NCBI RefSeq assembly: GCF_005869875.1
Contig: NZ_VAWG01000003.1
Coordinates: 1 to 64,000 of the forward strand
DNA: 64,000 bases
Origin: Paenibacillus pinistramenti
Lineage (GTDB): Bacteria > Bacillota > Bacilli > Paenibacillales > Paenibacillaceae
Direction of reading: 5' to 3'
The notes under the pieces were generated by a model that was not told the origin of the DNA, made no database searches, and was given only the letters and a program-made list of their open reading frames with translations. This document shows, piece after piece, positions 36,924 through 45,216 of this stretch (within the stretch, counting starts at the first letter, position 1; the number at the start of each line of letters is the position of its first letter). Position numbers and translations under genes: made by a program.

Positions 36924-37964
36924 ATGTACACTTCCGAACAGGTTAAGGCTTACCTGACTCATACAGATCCGATTGTCAGCAACGGGGCTATTCAATATTT
37001 TGCCGAGAGCTTCAATTACACGGACGGCATCATGGAGCTTGTCCTGGACAAGCTGGGCAGCTCCGGTCAGCCGGACCAGGTTTATTTGCATCTTGCTTAT
37101 CAGTTCCCGCAAACGCCGTCCACGGTTGCCAGAATGGCAGACCTGCTCACCAGCAGCGCTCTCAAAGGCACCAGCCGGCTGCATCTCCAGCAGATCCTGC
37201 TGAACAGCCCTCCGGCCCTGCTGGAGCCCGTGCTTCCCAAGCTTCAAGGCCTTCAGGATGAAACCGGGGTGAAGGCAGAAGAGCATATTAGAATCGGGCA
37301 GCTGAGTGCAGAAGAGCTCCGTGAGACGCTTCAGCAGATGATTGAAGCCAGCAGCGGGCTTGAATACGAAGACCTCGAATATGATTATTTGGATGATCTG
37401 ATCAATGAAGCCGTCCGCAGGCAGGCTTTAACTCCTGAATTTGTATTAGAGAAGCTGGACCAGGCGGACCCTGGAGACACGTCAAATTATGAATCGGTCT
37501 ATTACGCCCAAGCCGCTGGAAAATTGAAGCTGGAGACGGCAGTGCCCGTTCTGATCGATTATCTCTTCTCTACGAACGATCTGCTCGCCGAGCAGGCCTG
37601 TGATGCCCTGGTGCGGATCGGCACGGAGAAGGTCGTGAACCAGCTCGCCGAGCGTTATGCCAAAGAGCAGGATGATTACTTCAAGCTGTATGCCGCAGAT
37701 TGTCTGGGGCGGATCAGCCATCCGGCAGCAGAGTCCGCTGTCCTTGCTCTGCTGCAGAAGGAGCGGAATCTGACCCACGCAACCAAGCTTGCCGCCGCTC
37801 TCTGCTTTATGGGGTCCAAACAGAGTATTCCGGTTGTCGCCCGGCTGATTGAAGCGGGATATGACGACGATTACCTTGATTTAAGAGAACCTCTGTATAT
37901 CTGCTGCATCTTAAATGAAACCGAACTCCCTCAGCTTGCCGAGTGGAGAGAATCCTTTCTCTAA
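36924..37964 (+). CDS. HEAT-repeat domain-containing protein
   Basis: 346 residues, all alpha-helical. The region 170-340 contains at least three HEAT-like repeats (TAVPVLIDYLFSTNDLLAEQACDALVRIG, ISHPAAESAVLALLQKERNL and KQSIPVVARLIEAGYDD). The N-terminal half has weaker helical repeats (VARMADLLTSSALKGTSRLHLQQIL). Such solenoids usually bind other proteins. A short acidic stretch (EYEDLEYDYLDDL) separates the two halves. No catalytic motif. ATG behind AAAGGAATCCG. Its own terminator follows. Confidence 0.82.
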   Translation: MYTSEQVKAYLTHTDPIVSNGAIQYFAESFNYTDGIMELVLDKLGSSGQPDQVYLHLAYQFPQTPSTVARMADLLTSSALKGTSRLHLQQILLNSPPALLEPVLPKLQGLQDETGVKAEEHIRIGQLSAEELRETLQQMIEASSGLEYEDLEYDYLDDLINEAVRRQALTPEFVLEKLDQADPGDTSNYESVYYAQAAGKLKLETAVPVLIDYLFSTNDLLAEQACDALVRIGTEKVVNQLAERYAKEQDDYFKLYAADCLGRISHPAAESAVLALLQKERNLTHATKLAAALCFMGSKQSIPVVARLIEAGYDDDYLDLREPLYICCILNETELPQLAEWRESFL

Positions 37965-37974
37965 GAATCGACCA

Positions 37975-38016
37975 GAGCCGTCCTTAGTTCACACTGAGGG
38001 CGGCTCCTTATTTTTC
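37975..38016 (+). terminator. Terminator of the HEAT-repeat gene
   Basis: GAGCCG..CCT and AGG.CGGCTC pair around a 13-nt loop with TTATTTTT after the stem. The remaining space up to 38224 contains an A/T-rich region but no clear gene. Confidence 0.8.
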
Positions 38017-38224
38017 CGGCAGAATCTTATGTTAAATTGAGGTAACGTTAGTGTCATCTTACATGACGCAAACAAAGGAGTTTCCAACGTAAAATCCTAA
38101 TAAATGTTATTTTACACCAATAAAAATAAGTCAAATCGCCAATTTGTGTTATCTTTATTTACATTTCAAGCCGTTTCGGATATTGTAAGAACTAGGAAGT
38201 TGATGAAAACGAAGGAGTGGAAAT

Positions 38225-38587
38225 ATGGCCGGGTTAACCGAGGAACAAAAAATTCAGATTGTCCGCTGTCTTGCCCGTCATTTGCGAGCTTATTCCGTTG
38301 TCCTGTTCGGTTCAGCAGCAAGCCAGTCGCTCTGGAAGGACAGCAATGTCAATGTCGCTTATTTATCCGACTCCTCGCTTTCATCTGAGCTCCATGCTAA
38401 GGCGGTGCGCGAGCTCTCCTTGTTTCTGGACAGAGAAGTCATGATTGTCGATTTCAATCAGGCTATGCCGGCTCATAAAGTGCAGATCGTCAGCAGCGGA
38501 GTGCTGCTCTACGACCGGAAGCCGCTCACCAGGCAATATGTGTTCAAGCAGGCTCTTAGAGATTATGTCCTGCAGAATCAGGCCTAA
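38225..38587 (+). CDS. Nucleotidyltransferase-like protein with altered active site
   Basis: 120 residues of the minimal nucleotidyltransferase (MNT) type. The signature region is VVLFGSAASQSLWKDSNVNVAYLSD near residue 25-50. In active family members this reads GSxAxG...SDxD; here both aspartates of the DxD pair are Asn (SNVN) and the second glycine is Ser-Gln. The fold continues with LSLFLDREVMIVDF. MNT proteins often act as antitoxins to HEPN toxins, but no HEPN gene is adjacent. The frame is intact with a good ribosome binding site (AAGGAGTGG), so it is probably expressed as a non-catalytic variant. Confidence 0.75.
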   Translation: MAGLTEEQKIQIVRCLARHLRAYSVVLFGSAASQSLWKDSNVNVAYLSDSSLSSELHAKAVRELSLFLDREVMIVDFNQAMPAHKVQIVSSGVLLYDRKPLTRQYVFKQALRDYVLQNQA

Positions 38588-38638
38588 TCGGAAGATCAGA
38601 AACGGTATTCCTAACCTCTTATATACCCCTCCAATCTT

Positions 38639-38681
38639 AACCTTGATCCGGTGCCAGCCGGTAATCAAGGTTTATTTTTTT
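38639..38681 (+). terminator. Terminator of the nucleotidyltransferase-like gene
   Basis: AACCTTGAT (38639-38647) pairs with ATCAAGGTT (38664-38672), followed by a T-rich tract of ten bases. Confidence 0.85.
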
Positions 38682-38714
38682 GTGATCAGGCCGGGAGATT
38701 AATTGGTTTCTGAC

Positions 38715-38742
38715 GCAAAAAGAAGACCGGGGTGCCCCGGTC
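38715..38742 (-). terminator. Terminator of prkA
   Basis: GACCGGGGCACCCCGGTC hairpin with TTCTTTTTG after it on the minus strand. It lies 76 nt beyond the prkA stop. Between them (38760-38817) is a low-complexity tract with two copies of CAACTTAACTTATCTTA. Confidence 0.75.
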
Positions 38743-38817
38743 CTTTGCAATTCTATTTTCCAACTGCTCAACTTCAACTTAACTTATCTTATCTTACTCA
38801 ACTTAACTTATCTTAAC

Positions 38818-40713
38818 TTACCGGTTCAGCAGTGACCCGACATAACGGAGCAGCTCGTTGGCCGACACGGTGGAATAACCATGCTCATCGACCAGCCGTT
38901 TAATGACCTCGTTGATCCGTTTAAGCTGCGCTTCGTCCGGCGTCTTGGTGGAAGTCGTAATCTTGACAATATCCTTCAGATCCGCGAAGAGCTTCTTCTC
39001 AATCGCTTCTCTTAATCTGTCGTGATGATGGTACTCGAATTTTTTATTTTTGCGGGAGTAGGTGGAGATGCGGATCATAATTTCCTCGCGGAACGCTTTC
39101 TTCGCATTTTCAGAGATGCCGATCTGCTCCTCAATGGAGCGCATCAGGCGCTCATCCGGATCAAGCTCCTCATCGGTAAGGGGATCACGGATTTTGGTCC
39201 AGCTGCAGAAGGCTTCGATATTATCGAGATAATTCTCGAACAGCGTCTTGGCGGATTCCTCAAAGGAATAGACAAACGCTTTCTGCACTTCTTTCTTGGC
39301 CAGCTCATCGTATTCCTTGCGGGCGATCGAAATGAAATTCAAATACCGCTCGCGCTCTTCCTTCGTAATGGAAGCATGCTGATCCAAGCCGTCCTTGATC
39401 GCTCTTAAAATGTCCAGCGCATTGATGGAATCCAGATTCTGCTTGATGAGCGCGCTGGAAATCCGGTTGATGACATACCGCGGATCGACGCCTGACATGC
39501 CTTCATCGAGGTATTCACTTTGCAGCTCCTTCAGATCGGCTTCCTTGAAACCCTCGAGCTCCTCCCCGTCGTACAGGCGCATTTTCTTGTAAAGGTCAAT
39601 GCCCTGCTTCTTGCTCTCCTTCAGGCGGGTGAGAATAGAGAAGGTGGCTGCCGCCCTGAGCGCGTGCGGAGCGATGTGGATATGCCGCATATCACTTTGG
39701 GAGATCAGCTTGGAGTAGATCTTCTCCTCCTCAGAAACCTTGAGGTTGTAAGGAATCGGCATTACGATCATGCGGGACTGAAGGGCTTCATTCTTCTTAT
39801 TGGCAATAAACGTTTTGTATTCCGCTTCGTTGGTGTGGGCGATGATTAATTCATCGGCGCTGATCAGCGCAAACCGCCCGGCCTTGAAGTTGCCCTCCTG
39901 GGTAAGCGACAGCAGGTTCCACAGGAATTTCTCATCGCACTTCAGCATTTCCTGGAATTCCATCAGACCGCGGTTCGCTTTGTTCAGCTCGCCGTCGAAC
40001 CGGTACGCCCGCGGATCGGATTCCGAGCCGTATTCGGTAATCGTGGAGAAGTCGATGCTGCCCGTCAGATCGGCAATATCCTGGGATTTCGGATCGGATG
40101 GGCTGAATGTCCCGATGCCGACCCGGCCGGCTTCCGAAAGAACCACCCGCTCGACGCCCACCTTCTCAATATCGCCGCCGAAATCCGCATTCAGCTTCAG
40201 ACGGCATACCGGGCATAATTCGCCTTCGATGCGGATGCCAAACTCCTGTTCGAAATCCGGACGAAGCTCGTGGGGAATCAGATGCAGCGGATCTTCGTGC
40301 ATCGGGCAGCCTTCTATGGCATAAACAGCCCCTGCATCCGTTTTGGAGAACTGCTCCAGGCCTCGCTTGAGCAGCGTAACCAGTGTTGATTTGCCTCCGC
40401 TTACCGGGCCCATGAGCAGCAGGATCCGCTTGCGGACATCTAGCCTTCTGGCAGCCGAATGGAAATATTCCTCTACCAGCTTCTCCAGCGGGCGGTCAAG
40501 GCCGTAAAGCTCCTGCTCGAAAAATTTGTAGGTTTTGCGGCCCCCCTCTTCCTCCACACCGTATGAGCGAATCATCTCATATACGCGGGCATGTGCAGTC
40601 ATGGCAGGTCTGGGATCTTGCCGCAAGAGTTCGATATATTCCTTAAACGTGCCGCTCCATGCCAGTGAGTCATGTTCTGCCCGATAGGCCGCTATTCGTT
40701 CGAAAATATCCAT
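38818..40713 (-). CDS. prkA: Serine protein kinase PrkA
   Basis: 631 residues, full length. The N-terminal AAA-like domain contains the P-loop MGPVSGGKST at residues 101-110; the C-terminal PrkA domain begins around 380. A cysteine cluster ('EGCPMHEDPLHLIP' then 'GELCPVCRLKLN') near 137-170 suggests a zinc site. In Bacillus PrkA is needed for sporulation, and E. coli YeaG works with YeaH (the YhbH homologue). Here yhbH and spoVR are on separate transcripts in this window. ATG behind CAGGAGGTACCG, with a SigE-like box at 40815-40843. Confidence 0.96.
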   Translation of the reverse strand: MDIFERIAAYRAEHDSLAWSGTFKEYIELLRQDPRPAMTAHARVYEMIRSYGVEEEGGRKTYKFFEQELYGLDRPLEKLVEEYFHSAARRLDVRKRILLLMGPVSGGKSTLVTLLKRGLEQFSKTDAGAVYAIEGCPMHEDPLHLIPHELRPDFEQEFGIRIEGELCPVCRLKLNADFGGDIEKVGVERVVLSEAGRVGIGTFSPSDPKSQDIADLTGSIDFSTITEYGSESDPRAYRFDGELNKANRGLMEFQEMLKCDEKFLWNLLSLTQEGNFKAGRFALISADELIIAHTNEAEYKTFIANKKNEALQSRMIVMPIPYNLKVSEEEKIYSKLISQSDMRHIHIAPHALRAAATFSILTRLKESKKQGIDLYKKMRLYDGEELEGFKEADLKELQSEYLDEGMSGVDPRYVINRISSALIKQNLDSINALDILRAIKDGLDQHASITKEERERYLNFISIARKEYDELAKKEVQKAFVYSFEESAKTLFENYLDNIEAFCSWTKIRDPLTDEELDPDERLMRSIEEQIGISENAKKAFREEIMIRISTYSRKNKKFEYHHHDRLREAIEKKLFADLKDIVKITTSTKTPDEAQLKRINEVIKRLVDEHGYSTVSANELLRYVGSLLNR

Positions 40714-40814
40714 GATCGGTACCTCCTGTGCTCCACTATTAGTATTCGCATCCTTCCCGCCGCCCTATAAATGAGGTCCTGCAATTCAATGATTTTGTAA
40801 AAAAGATTATTACA

Positions 40815-40843
40815 ATAGTATGCGGCAGATAAACGGATTATTG
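40815..40843 (-). promoter_or_regulatory. SigE-like promoter of prkA
   Basis: On the minus strand CAATAATC (40836-40843), 13 nt, CATACTAT (40815-40822). The -10 matches the SigE consensus CATACANT at seven of eight positions, and the 13-nt spacing equals that of the yhbH and spoVR boxes. The leader is about 95 nt. Confidence 0.55.
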
Positions 40844-40969
40844 CTGTTTTTTAACTGCACAGCGGCCTCGCAGGCGAGAAAAAATAGTTGTCACCGCGGT
40901 CAGCCGGGGCTGCGGTTCAAGCCTGTGTTAAAATAAGCAGAGAAGAATCAGGCAAAAGGAGACAAAGGC

Positions 40970-41716
40970 ATGGCCGTTCAGCATGAAACGGAATTATATA
41001 AGCCATTAAAGCTTTATTTCGAGAAGTTAGGATATCTGGTCAAAGGCGAGGTAAGAAACTGCGATCTGGTGGGCATTCACCCCGGTCAAACCGAGCCGTT
41101 AATTGTGGAGATCAAAAAAACGTTCAATCTGGCCCTGCTGCTGCAGGGGCTTGAGCGCCAGAAGCTGACAAGCGAGGTCTATCTCGCCGTCGAACGGAAC
41201 CGCGCGAAGAAAGGGGCCCACAACCAGCGCTGGAACGAGCTGGCTGCCTTATGCCGGCGGCTGGGCCTCGGGCTGATGACGGTGACCTTCTACAAAACCA
41301 AGGCCCCGTTTGTCGAAGTGCTCTGCGAGCCTTCCGGCAGCGAAGTGAACAAGCGGGCGTATAAGCTGCGCACCGGCCGGCTGATTACCGAATTCAATGA
41401 GCGTTCAGGGGACTATAATGTCGGCGGAAGCACCGGACGCAAGCTCTATACAGCCTATAGGGAAAAAGCGCTCAAGATAGCCGCTGCCGTCCAGGAAGGC
41501 GGGCAGATCTCTCCCAGCAAAGCCAAAGATCGCTCCGGCGTTTCTGCAGCCGCCGCAATCATGCAGCGCAATTATTACGGATGGTTCCGGCGCGTGGCCC
41601 GCGGGAGCTACACACTGACTTCGGAAGGAATCGCTGCGCTGGCGGAGTATGAAGCACTGCTCAAAGGCTTTGAGCAGGCTGAGGCCGCTCCGGGGCTGGA
41701 AAGCTGGGAGGAGTGA
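40970..41716 (+). CDS. DUF2161 (PD-(D/E)XK-like) domain protein
   Basis: 248 residues of the DUF2161 family. The N-terminal 120 residues fit a PD-(D/E)XK nuclease core: E in HETELYKPLK, D in VRNCDLVG near 32, and EIKK at about 47-50 (VEIKKTFNLALLLQGLERQ). A winged-helix-like C-terminal part follows (about 165-230: KIAAAVQEGGQISPSKAKDRSG... YTLTSEGIAAL). Substrate unknown. ATG behind AAAAGGAG. The downstream gene is on the other strand. Confidence 0.82.
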   Translation: MAVQHETELYKPLKLYFEKLGYLVKGEVRNCDLVGIHPGQTEPLIVEIKKTFNLALLLQGLERQKLTSEVYLAVERNRAKKGAHNQRWNELAALCRRLGLGLMTVTFYKTKAPFVEVLCEPSGSEVNKRAYKLRTGRLITEFNERSGDYNVGGSTGRKLYTAYREKALKIAAAVQEGGQISPSKAKDRSGVSAAAAIMQRNYYGWFRRVARGSYTLTSEGIAALAEYEALLKGFEQAEAAPGLESWEE

Positions 41717-41743
41717 GAGCTGGCTGGATGAGAGCCGGCTGGA
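41714..41743. repeat. Two tandem 15-bp repeats
   Basis: TGAGAGCTGGCTGGA (41714-41728) and TGAGAGCCGGCTGGA (41729-41743) lie at the 3' end of the DUF2161 gene; the first contains its stop codon. A small hairpin follows (CTGAGA...TCTCAG), which may end both convergent transcripts. Confidence 0.5.
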
Positions 41744-41758
41744 CTGAGAACAACCGTC

Positions 41759-42898
41759 TCAGTCCCCGCCCTGATCCAGGCGGGCAGTGAAGGCACTGAG
41801 GGCTGCCGCAATGCGGTCCAGCCCTTCGGCAAGCCTGCTGCTGCCGTACCCGGTACAGGTGAGCCGGATCAGGCGGTCCGCAGCTTCCGGCGGCTCCGCG
41901 AAGGCAAGCGGCCCGGGCAGGAAGGCCGCGCCCTCCAGCAGGGCGGCACGAAGCAAAGCCGTGCCGCTGAGCCCTGCCGGGAGGCGGAGCCAGAGATGGC
42001 GATCGCCGGACGGAAGGACGGCCGTCCCGCGCCAGGACGGGCCGCTCAGCTTCGACAGCATCAGCCCGCGGCGCGCGGCGTATTCCCGCCGCAGCCGGGT
42101 TTCATAGGCGGCCGGCGAGAATCCGGCCGCCCCGGCGAGCAGGTGCAGCAGCACCTGCTCGCTGCCTGGCGCAGGCGCGGCGCAGCCCGCCTGCGCCAGG
42201 GCCTCCGCGCCGGTTCCCGCGGCGCGGACCCAGCCCAGCGGCGGGAGATGCGGCTCCATGGAGCCGATCTCTATGACGCCGCTGGCCCCGCTGCGCGGCC
42301 CCTGCAGCAGGGCCGCGCGTTCTGGCGCGCTGCTGCCGCGCCAGGGCAGCCCGGGACCGTTGTACACGACAACGGTCACCCCAAGGCGCGCTGCAGCTTC
42401 CAGCAGCGCGGCGCTGCCGCCCCCGGCGCCGGAGATACCGGCGCCGGGGGCCAGCACAGCCAGCTTCGGCTTAACGCCTGCGCCGGCCCTTTCGAGCGTC
42501 ACGGCAGCGCTGCCCGCCTCGCCGCTCTCCACCTGCAGCACTGCGGCTCCCGCTCGCCGCAGCGCCTCCAGCAGTTCCGGGTCCGACGGCCCCTCCACCA
42601 GCACAGGGTCGCCTTCTGCGATCAGGCTCCCAAATACCCGGTCTGCCGCGTCCCTGCCGTCCGCGGCCAGCAGCAGCGCCGCAGAAGTCATGCCGTCCTC
42701 TGCGGCCTTCCTATTTTTCCGGCTGCCCGCCGGTTCAATCCTTTGCAGCGCTTCAGCCAGCTCCCTGTGCGGAACCAGACTTTCATCCCGCCGTTCCTCC
42801 GCCAGATTAATCAGATCCTCTGCCGCTTCCAGCTCCCGGAGCTGTGCCTTCCAATGCTCCCATTCACTCGCCTTGCCGCTTGCCTTGCCGTTTGCCAT
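41759..42898 (-). CDS. Degenerate MocR-type aminotransferase-fold protein
   Basis: About 379 residues, very Ala/Gly-rich and of much higher GC than its neighbours. The layout follows the aminotransferase half of MocR/GntR-type proteins: LINLAEERRDESLVPHRELAEALQRI, GDPVLVEGPSDPELLEALRRAGA, LAVLAPGAGISG, PLGWVRA, YAARRGLMLSKL, and RLIRLTCTGYGSSRLAEGL. The PLP-binding aspartate (DDYD in the family) is replaced by VYNGP, and the lysine of the SFSK motif by GSMEPHLPPLGW. It also lacks the N-terminal GntR helix-turn-helix. It is probably a non-catalytic protein. The ATG at 42898 is 8 nt after AGGAGG; another at 42904 is too close. Confidence 0.7.
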   Translation of the reverse strand: MANGKASGKASEWEHWKAQLRELEAAEDLINLAEERRDESLVPHRELAEALQRIEPAGSRKNRKAAEDGMTSAALLLAADGRDAADRVFGSLIAEGDPVLVEGPSDPELLEALRRAGAAVLQVESGEAGSAAVTLERAGAGVKPKLAVLAPGAGISGAGGGSAALLEAAARLGVTVVVYNGPGLPWRGSSAPERAALLQGPRSGASGVIEIGSMEPHLPPLGWVRAAGTGAEALAQAGCAAPAPGSEQVLLHLLAGAAGFSPAAYETRLRREYAARRGLMLSKLSGPSWRGTAVLPSGDRHLWLRLPAGLSGTALLRAALLEGAAFLPGPLAFAEPPEAADRLIRLTCTGYGSSRLAEGLDRIAAALSAFTARLDQGGD

Positions 42899-43116
42899 GG
42901 TCATTCCCTCCTATCTTATAAGATGCATCTCACATGGAAACCGCCCTTCTTCCCCTGTAATTTGATTTCCAGAATTGTAACGCTGGACAAAGCAGAAGAG
43001 CAAGGCCGCCTATCCAAAATGTAACTCTATGAAAATACTGTCATATTTTGCGAAAGAAAACCCGTCATGCTAGAATATAACGTGTTCAAAAATTCATAGA
43101 TGCTAGAGGTGATCAA

Positions 43117-43527
43117 ATGCCATACGCTGCGGAGCAAGTTTCCACGTCTCCATCGCCGCGCAACCAGAGAAAGCGGGGACCATCCGTACAAGTTTTTTTA
43201 GCCGTATGGATTTTGCTGATTGGAGTAGGAGTATCTGCGACCGTCATGTACAGCAATCATATGAAGAAGCAAATGGTTAAGGAGCTGGACGCGAAATGGC
43301 AGCAGCAAGTTTCGCTCATTCAATCCGATTATCAGAATCAGCTTAAGACGCTTAACGGTGAGGTAGCCGAGCTGCAAACCAAAGTGCAGTCCTTTAATGA
43401 GCTCCTGACCTTTACGAAAGACAACGCCAGCAGCAAAACCGATAACAGCAATCAGCTGTACACCCAGCTAAGTGAAGTCAAGAAGCAGCTGAGTGATCTG
43501 CAGAAGAAGATGGATCTGCTCAAATGA
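43117..43527 (+). CDS. Hypothetical single-pass membrane protein with coiled coil
   Basis: 136 residues. A basic N-terminal tail (PRNQRKRGPSVQ) is followed by one transmembrane helix at about 26-45 (VFLAVWILLIGVGVSATVMY) and an extracellular coiled coil (about 50-136: LNGEVAELQTKVQSFNELL and QLSEVKKQLSDLQKKMDLL). Its stop overlaps the start of the NAGPA-domain gene by 4 nt, so the two products are coupled and probably act together at the outer face of the membrane. No family recognised. ATG behind AGAGGTGATC. Confidence 0.82.
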   Translation: MPYAAEQVSTSPSPRNQRKRGPSVQVFLAVWILLIGVGVSATVMYSNHMKKQMVKELDAKWQQQVSLIQSDYQNQLKTLNGEVAELQTKVQSFNELLTFTKDNASSKTDNSNQLYTQLSEVKKQLSDLQKKMDLLK

Positions 43528-44597
43528 ACCTGCAGGTCAAACAGGTCAACCGTTTCTTTCTGCTGGCGACAGCTCCATTTCTCGGACTTCTACTGACACT
43601 TTGGATCAGCAGTGCTTCCCTGTCCTGGAACGTGAAGAATTCGTCCCTGGAGCAGAAGCATGATGCGGCTATTGTCGAACAGACCCAGGCGATCTCGGCG
43701 GGTCTGTCCCAAGCCGAACAAACAGCAAAGTATACCGTCACCACGATCAAGAAGACGGCGAATCTGTATACGCAGACGACACGGACAATGAACGCTATAG
43801 TAAGCACGGCCAAAGTTCAGGCAGCACGGCCTGAAACCATCTACAATAAGCGCATTGTTTCCCGGCTGGGTGTCCCCTTTCAGACCGTCCAATCTGACCG
43901 GATCCGGATAGAGCTCTACAAACTGAATTCAGGCACCTATAAAGGCTACGCGATGAAGGTGAAGCTGAAGGACAAGTCCGCCATGAAAATGGTCCTGGGC
44001 AAGGATACTCTAGGCGGCTCTGAGACTACCCTGCATGCAGTTTCCAGATATGGTGCTGTCGCAGGAATTAATGCCGGCGGATTTGCAGATGCGGGCGGCA
44101 AGCGTTATCCGCTCAGCACAACCGTCTTGAACGGCAAATATTTGACCGGATTTGAACCGAGCTTTAAGGACTTGTTCTTTGTCGGCATGAGCACGTCCGG
44201 CAAGCTGATCGGCGGGAAGTTCTATTCCCAGCAGCAGCTCGACAAGCTCCAGCCGTTATTCGGCGCCTCCTTTGTGCCCGTTCTGCTGCAGAACGGAGTT
44301 AAAACCACCATCCCGGACAAATGGAAAATCTCGCCTTACCGCGCACCGCGGACCGTCATTGGCAGTTATAAGGATGACCAGCTCCTGATCCTGGTGGTAG
44401 ACGGTTATGACGAGAACGGCAACTCCGGCGCTACTCTTGAAGAGATTCAGAACAAGCTGTTTAATCTTGGGGTTAAAAATGCTTACAATCTTGACGGAGG
44501 CGGGTCCTCCTCGCTTATATTTAACGGGCAGATCATCAACCACCCGTCAGACAAGGCCCTGCGGCCTGTGCCGACCCATTTCTTATTCTTCAAATAA
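43524..44597 (+). CDS. Phosphodiester glycosidase (NAGPA) family exported protein
   Basis: 357 residues. An N-terminal membrane anchor or signal (FFLLATAPFLGLLLTLWISSA, about 11-31) precedes a coiled segment and a NAGPA-type domain at about 135-357. Key blocks are AVAGINAGGFADAGG near 175, RTVIGSYKDDQLLILVVDGYDENGNSGATLEEI near 275, and the glycine-rich NLDGGGSSSLIFNGQIINHPSD near 322. The family cleaves phosphodiester-linked sugars, and bacterial members act on cell-wall or exopolysaccharide material. It is coupled to the coiled-coil protein upstream. Followed by a terminator. Confidence 0.88.
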   Translation: MNLQVKQVNRFFLLATAPFLGLLLTLWISSASLSWNVKNSSLEQKHDAAIVEQTQAISAGLSQAEQTAKYTVTTIKKTANLYTQTTRTMNAIVSTAKVQAARPETIYNKRIVSRLGVPFQTVQSDRIRIELYKLNSGTYKGYAMKVKLKDKSAMKMVLGKDTLGGSETTLHAVSRYGAVAGINAGGFADAGGKRYPLSTTVLNGKYLTGFEPSFKDLFFVGMSTSGKLIGGKFYSQQQLDKLQPLFGASFVPVLLQNGVKTTIPDKWKISPYRAPRTVIGSYKDDQLLILVVDGYDENGNSGATLEEIQNKLFNLGVKNAYNLDGGGSSSLIFNGQIINHPSDKALRPVPTHFLFFK

Positions 44598-44602
44598 AAC
44601 AA

Positions 44603-44638
44603 ACAAGAGCCCCCTTCCCCGGAGGCTCTTGTCTGTTT
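44603..44638 (+). terminator. Terminator of the NAGPA-domain gene
   Basis: ACAAGAGCC (44603-44611) pairs with GGCTCTTGT (44624-44632), then CTGTTT. Located just after the stop codon; moderate T-tract. Confidence 0.65.
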
Positions 44639-44693
44639 AGGCATTCGTAGTTATAGGATCATCTATATGTGCTGATGTCTTTAATTGTATGTA

Positions 44694-44948
44694 TCAGCTT
44701 GGTCTGCGAAGTCCGTTCATTTCAGTCAAGCACTGCTTGCAAATTGTACGTTCCTTAAATTCTGTAACTTCCTCCATCGAACCGCAAAAAACACATTTCG
44801 GACGATAGCGTTCCAAAATAATATGATCGCCCTGTACCAAAATTTCGACAGGATCTCCCTCATTCATCTGATAACGCTTGCGAAGTGATTTTGGAAGCAC
44901 AATTCTCCCCAATTGGTCTACTTTACGTACAACACCGGCTGGTTTCAT
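44694..44948 (-). CDS. AbrB/SpoVT-type transition-state regulator
   Basis: 84 residues. The N-terminal swapped-hairpin DNA-binding domain is the AbrB type: KPAGVVRKVDQLGRIVLPKSLRKRYQMNEGDPVEIL. The C-terminal half has two cysteine pairs, CVFCG and CKQC, suggesting a small zinc ribbon in place of the usual AbrB multimerisation tail. Paralogues control stationary-phase and sporulation genes. ATG behind AAAGAGGTGCC. The space to the trmL gene holds a hairpin at 45083-45114 but no gene. Confidence 0.92.
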   Translation of the reverse strand: MKPAGVVRKVDQLGRIVLPKSLRKRYQMNEGDPVEILVQGDHIILERYRPKCVFCGSMEEVTEFKERTICKQCLTEMNGLRRPS

Positions 44949-45082
44949 TAGGCACCTCTTTCTTTAAATAGGAATGCGGATAGCAGCAATAAGATATTAT
45001 TCGACAGAATAAGATCGAATCCTGCCGAATTTTATTTTTCTTTTATAAATTTTTTATATGTCTGTGCCCGATACGCAGCTGA

Positions 45083-45114
45083 AAAGGGCCGGCAGTAAGG
45101 TCTGCCGGCCCTTT
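45083..45114 (-). terminator. Bidirectional hairpin between trmL and the AbrB-type gene
   Basis: A 12-bp stem, AAAGGGCCGGCA (45083-45094) against TGCCGGCCCTTT (45103-45114), lies downstream of trmL. Very stable, with a modest T-tract in each direction. Confidence 0.65.
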
Positions 45115-45216
45115 AGTTTAATTCCTATTAGTTCCTATTCCGATCTGCTGCCCCGCTCTTGCTGATACCTGATACCTGCTTTAGCCGCAGTTTGCCGCCG
45201 CGCTGGCCGGCCTAAG

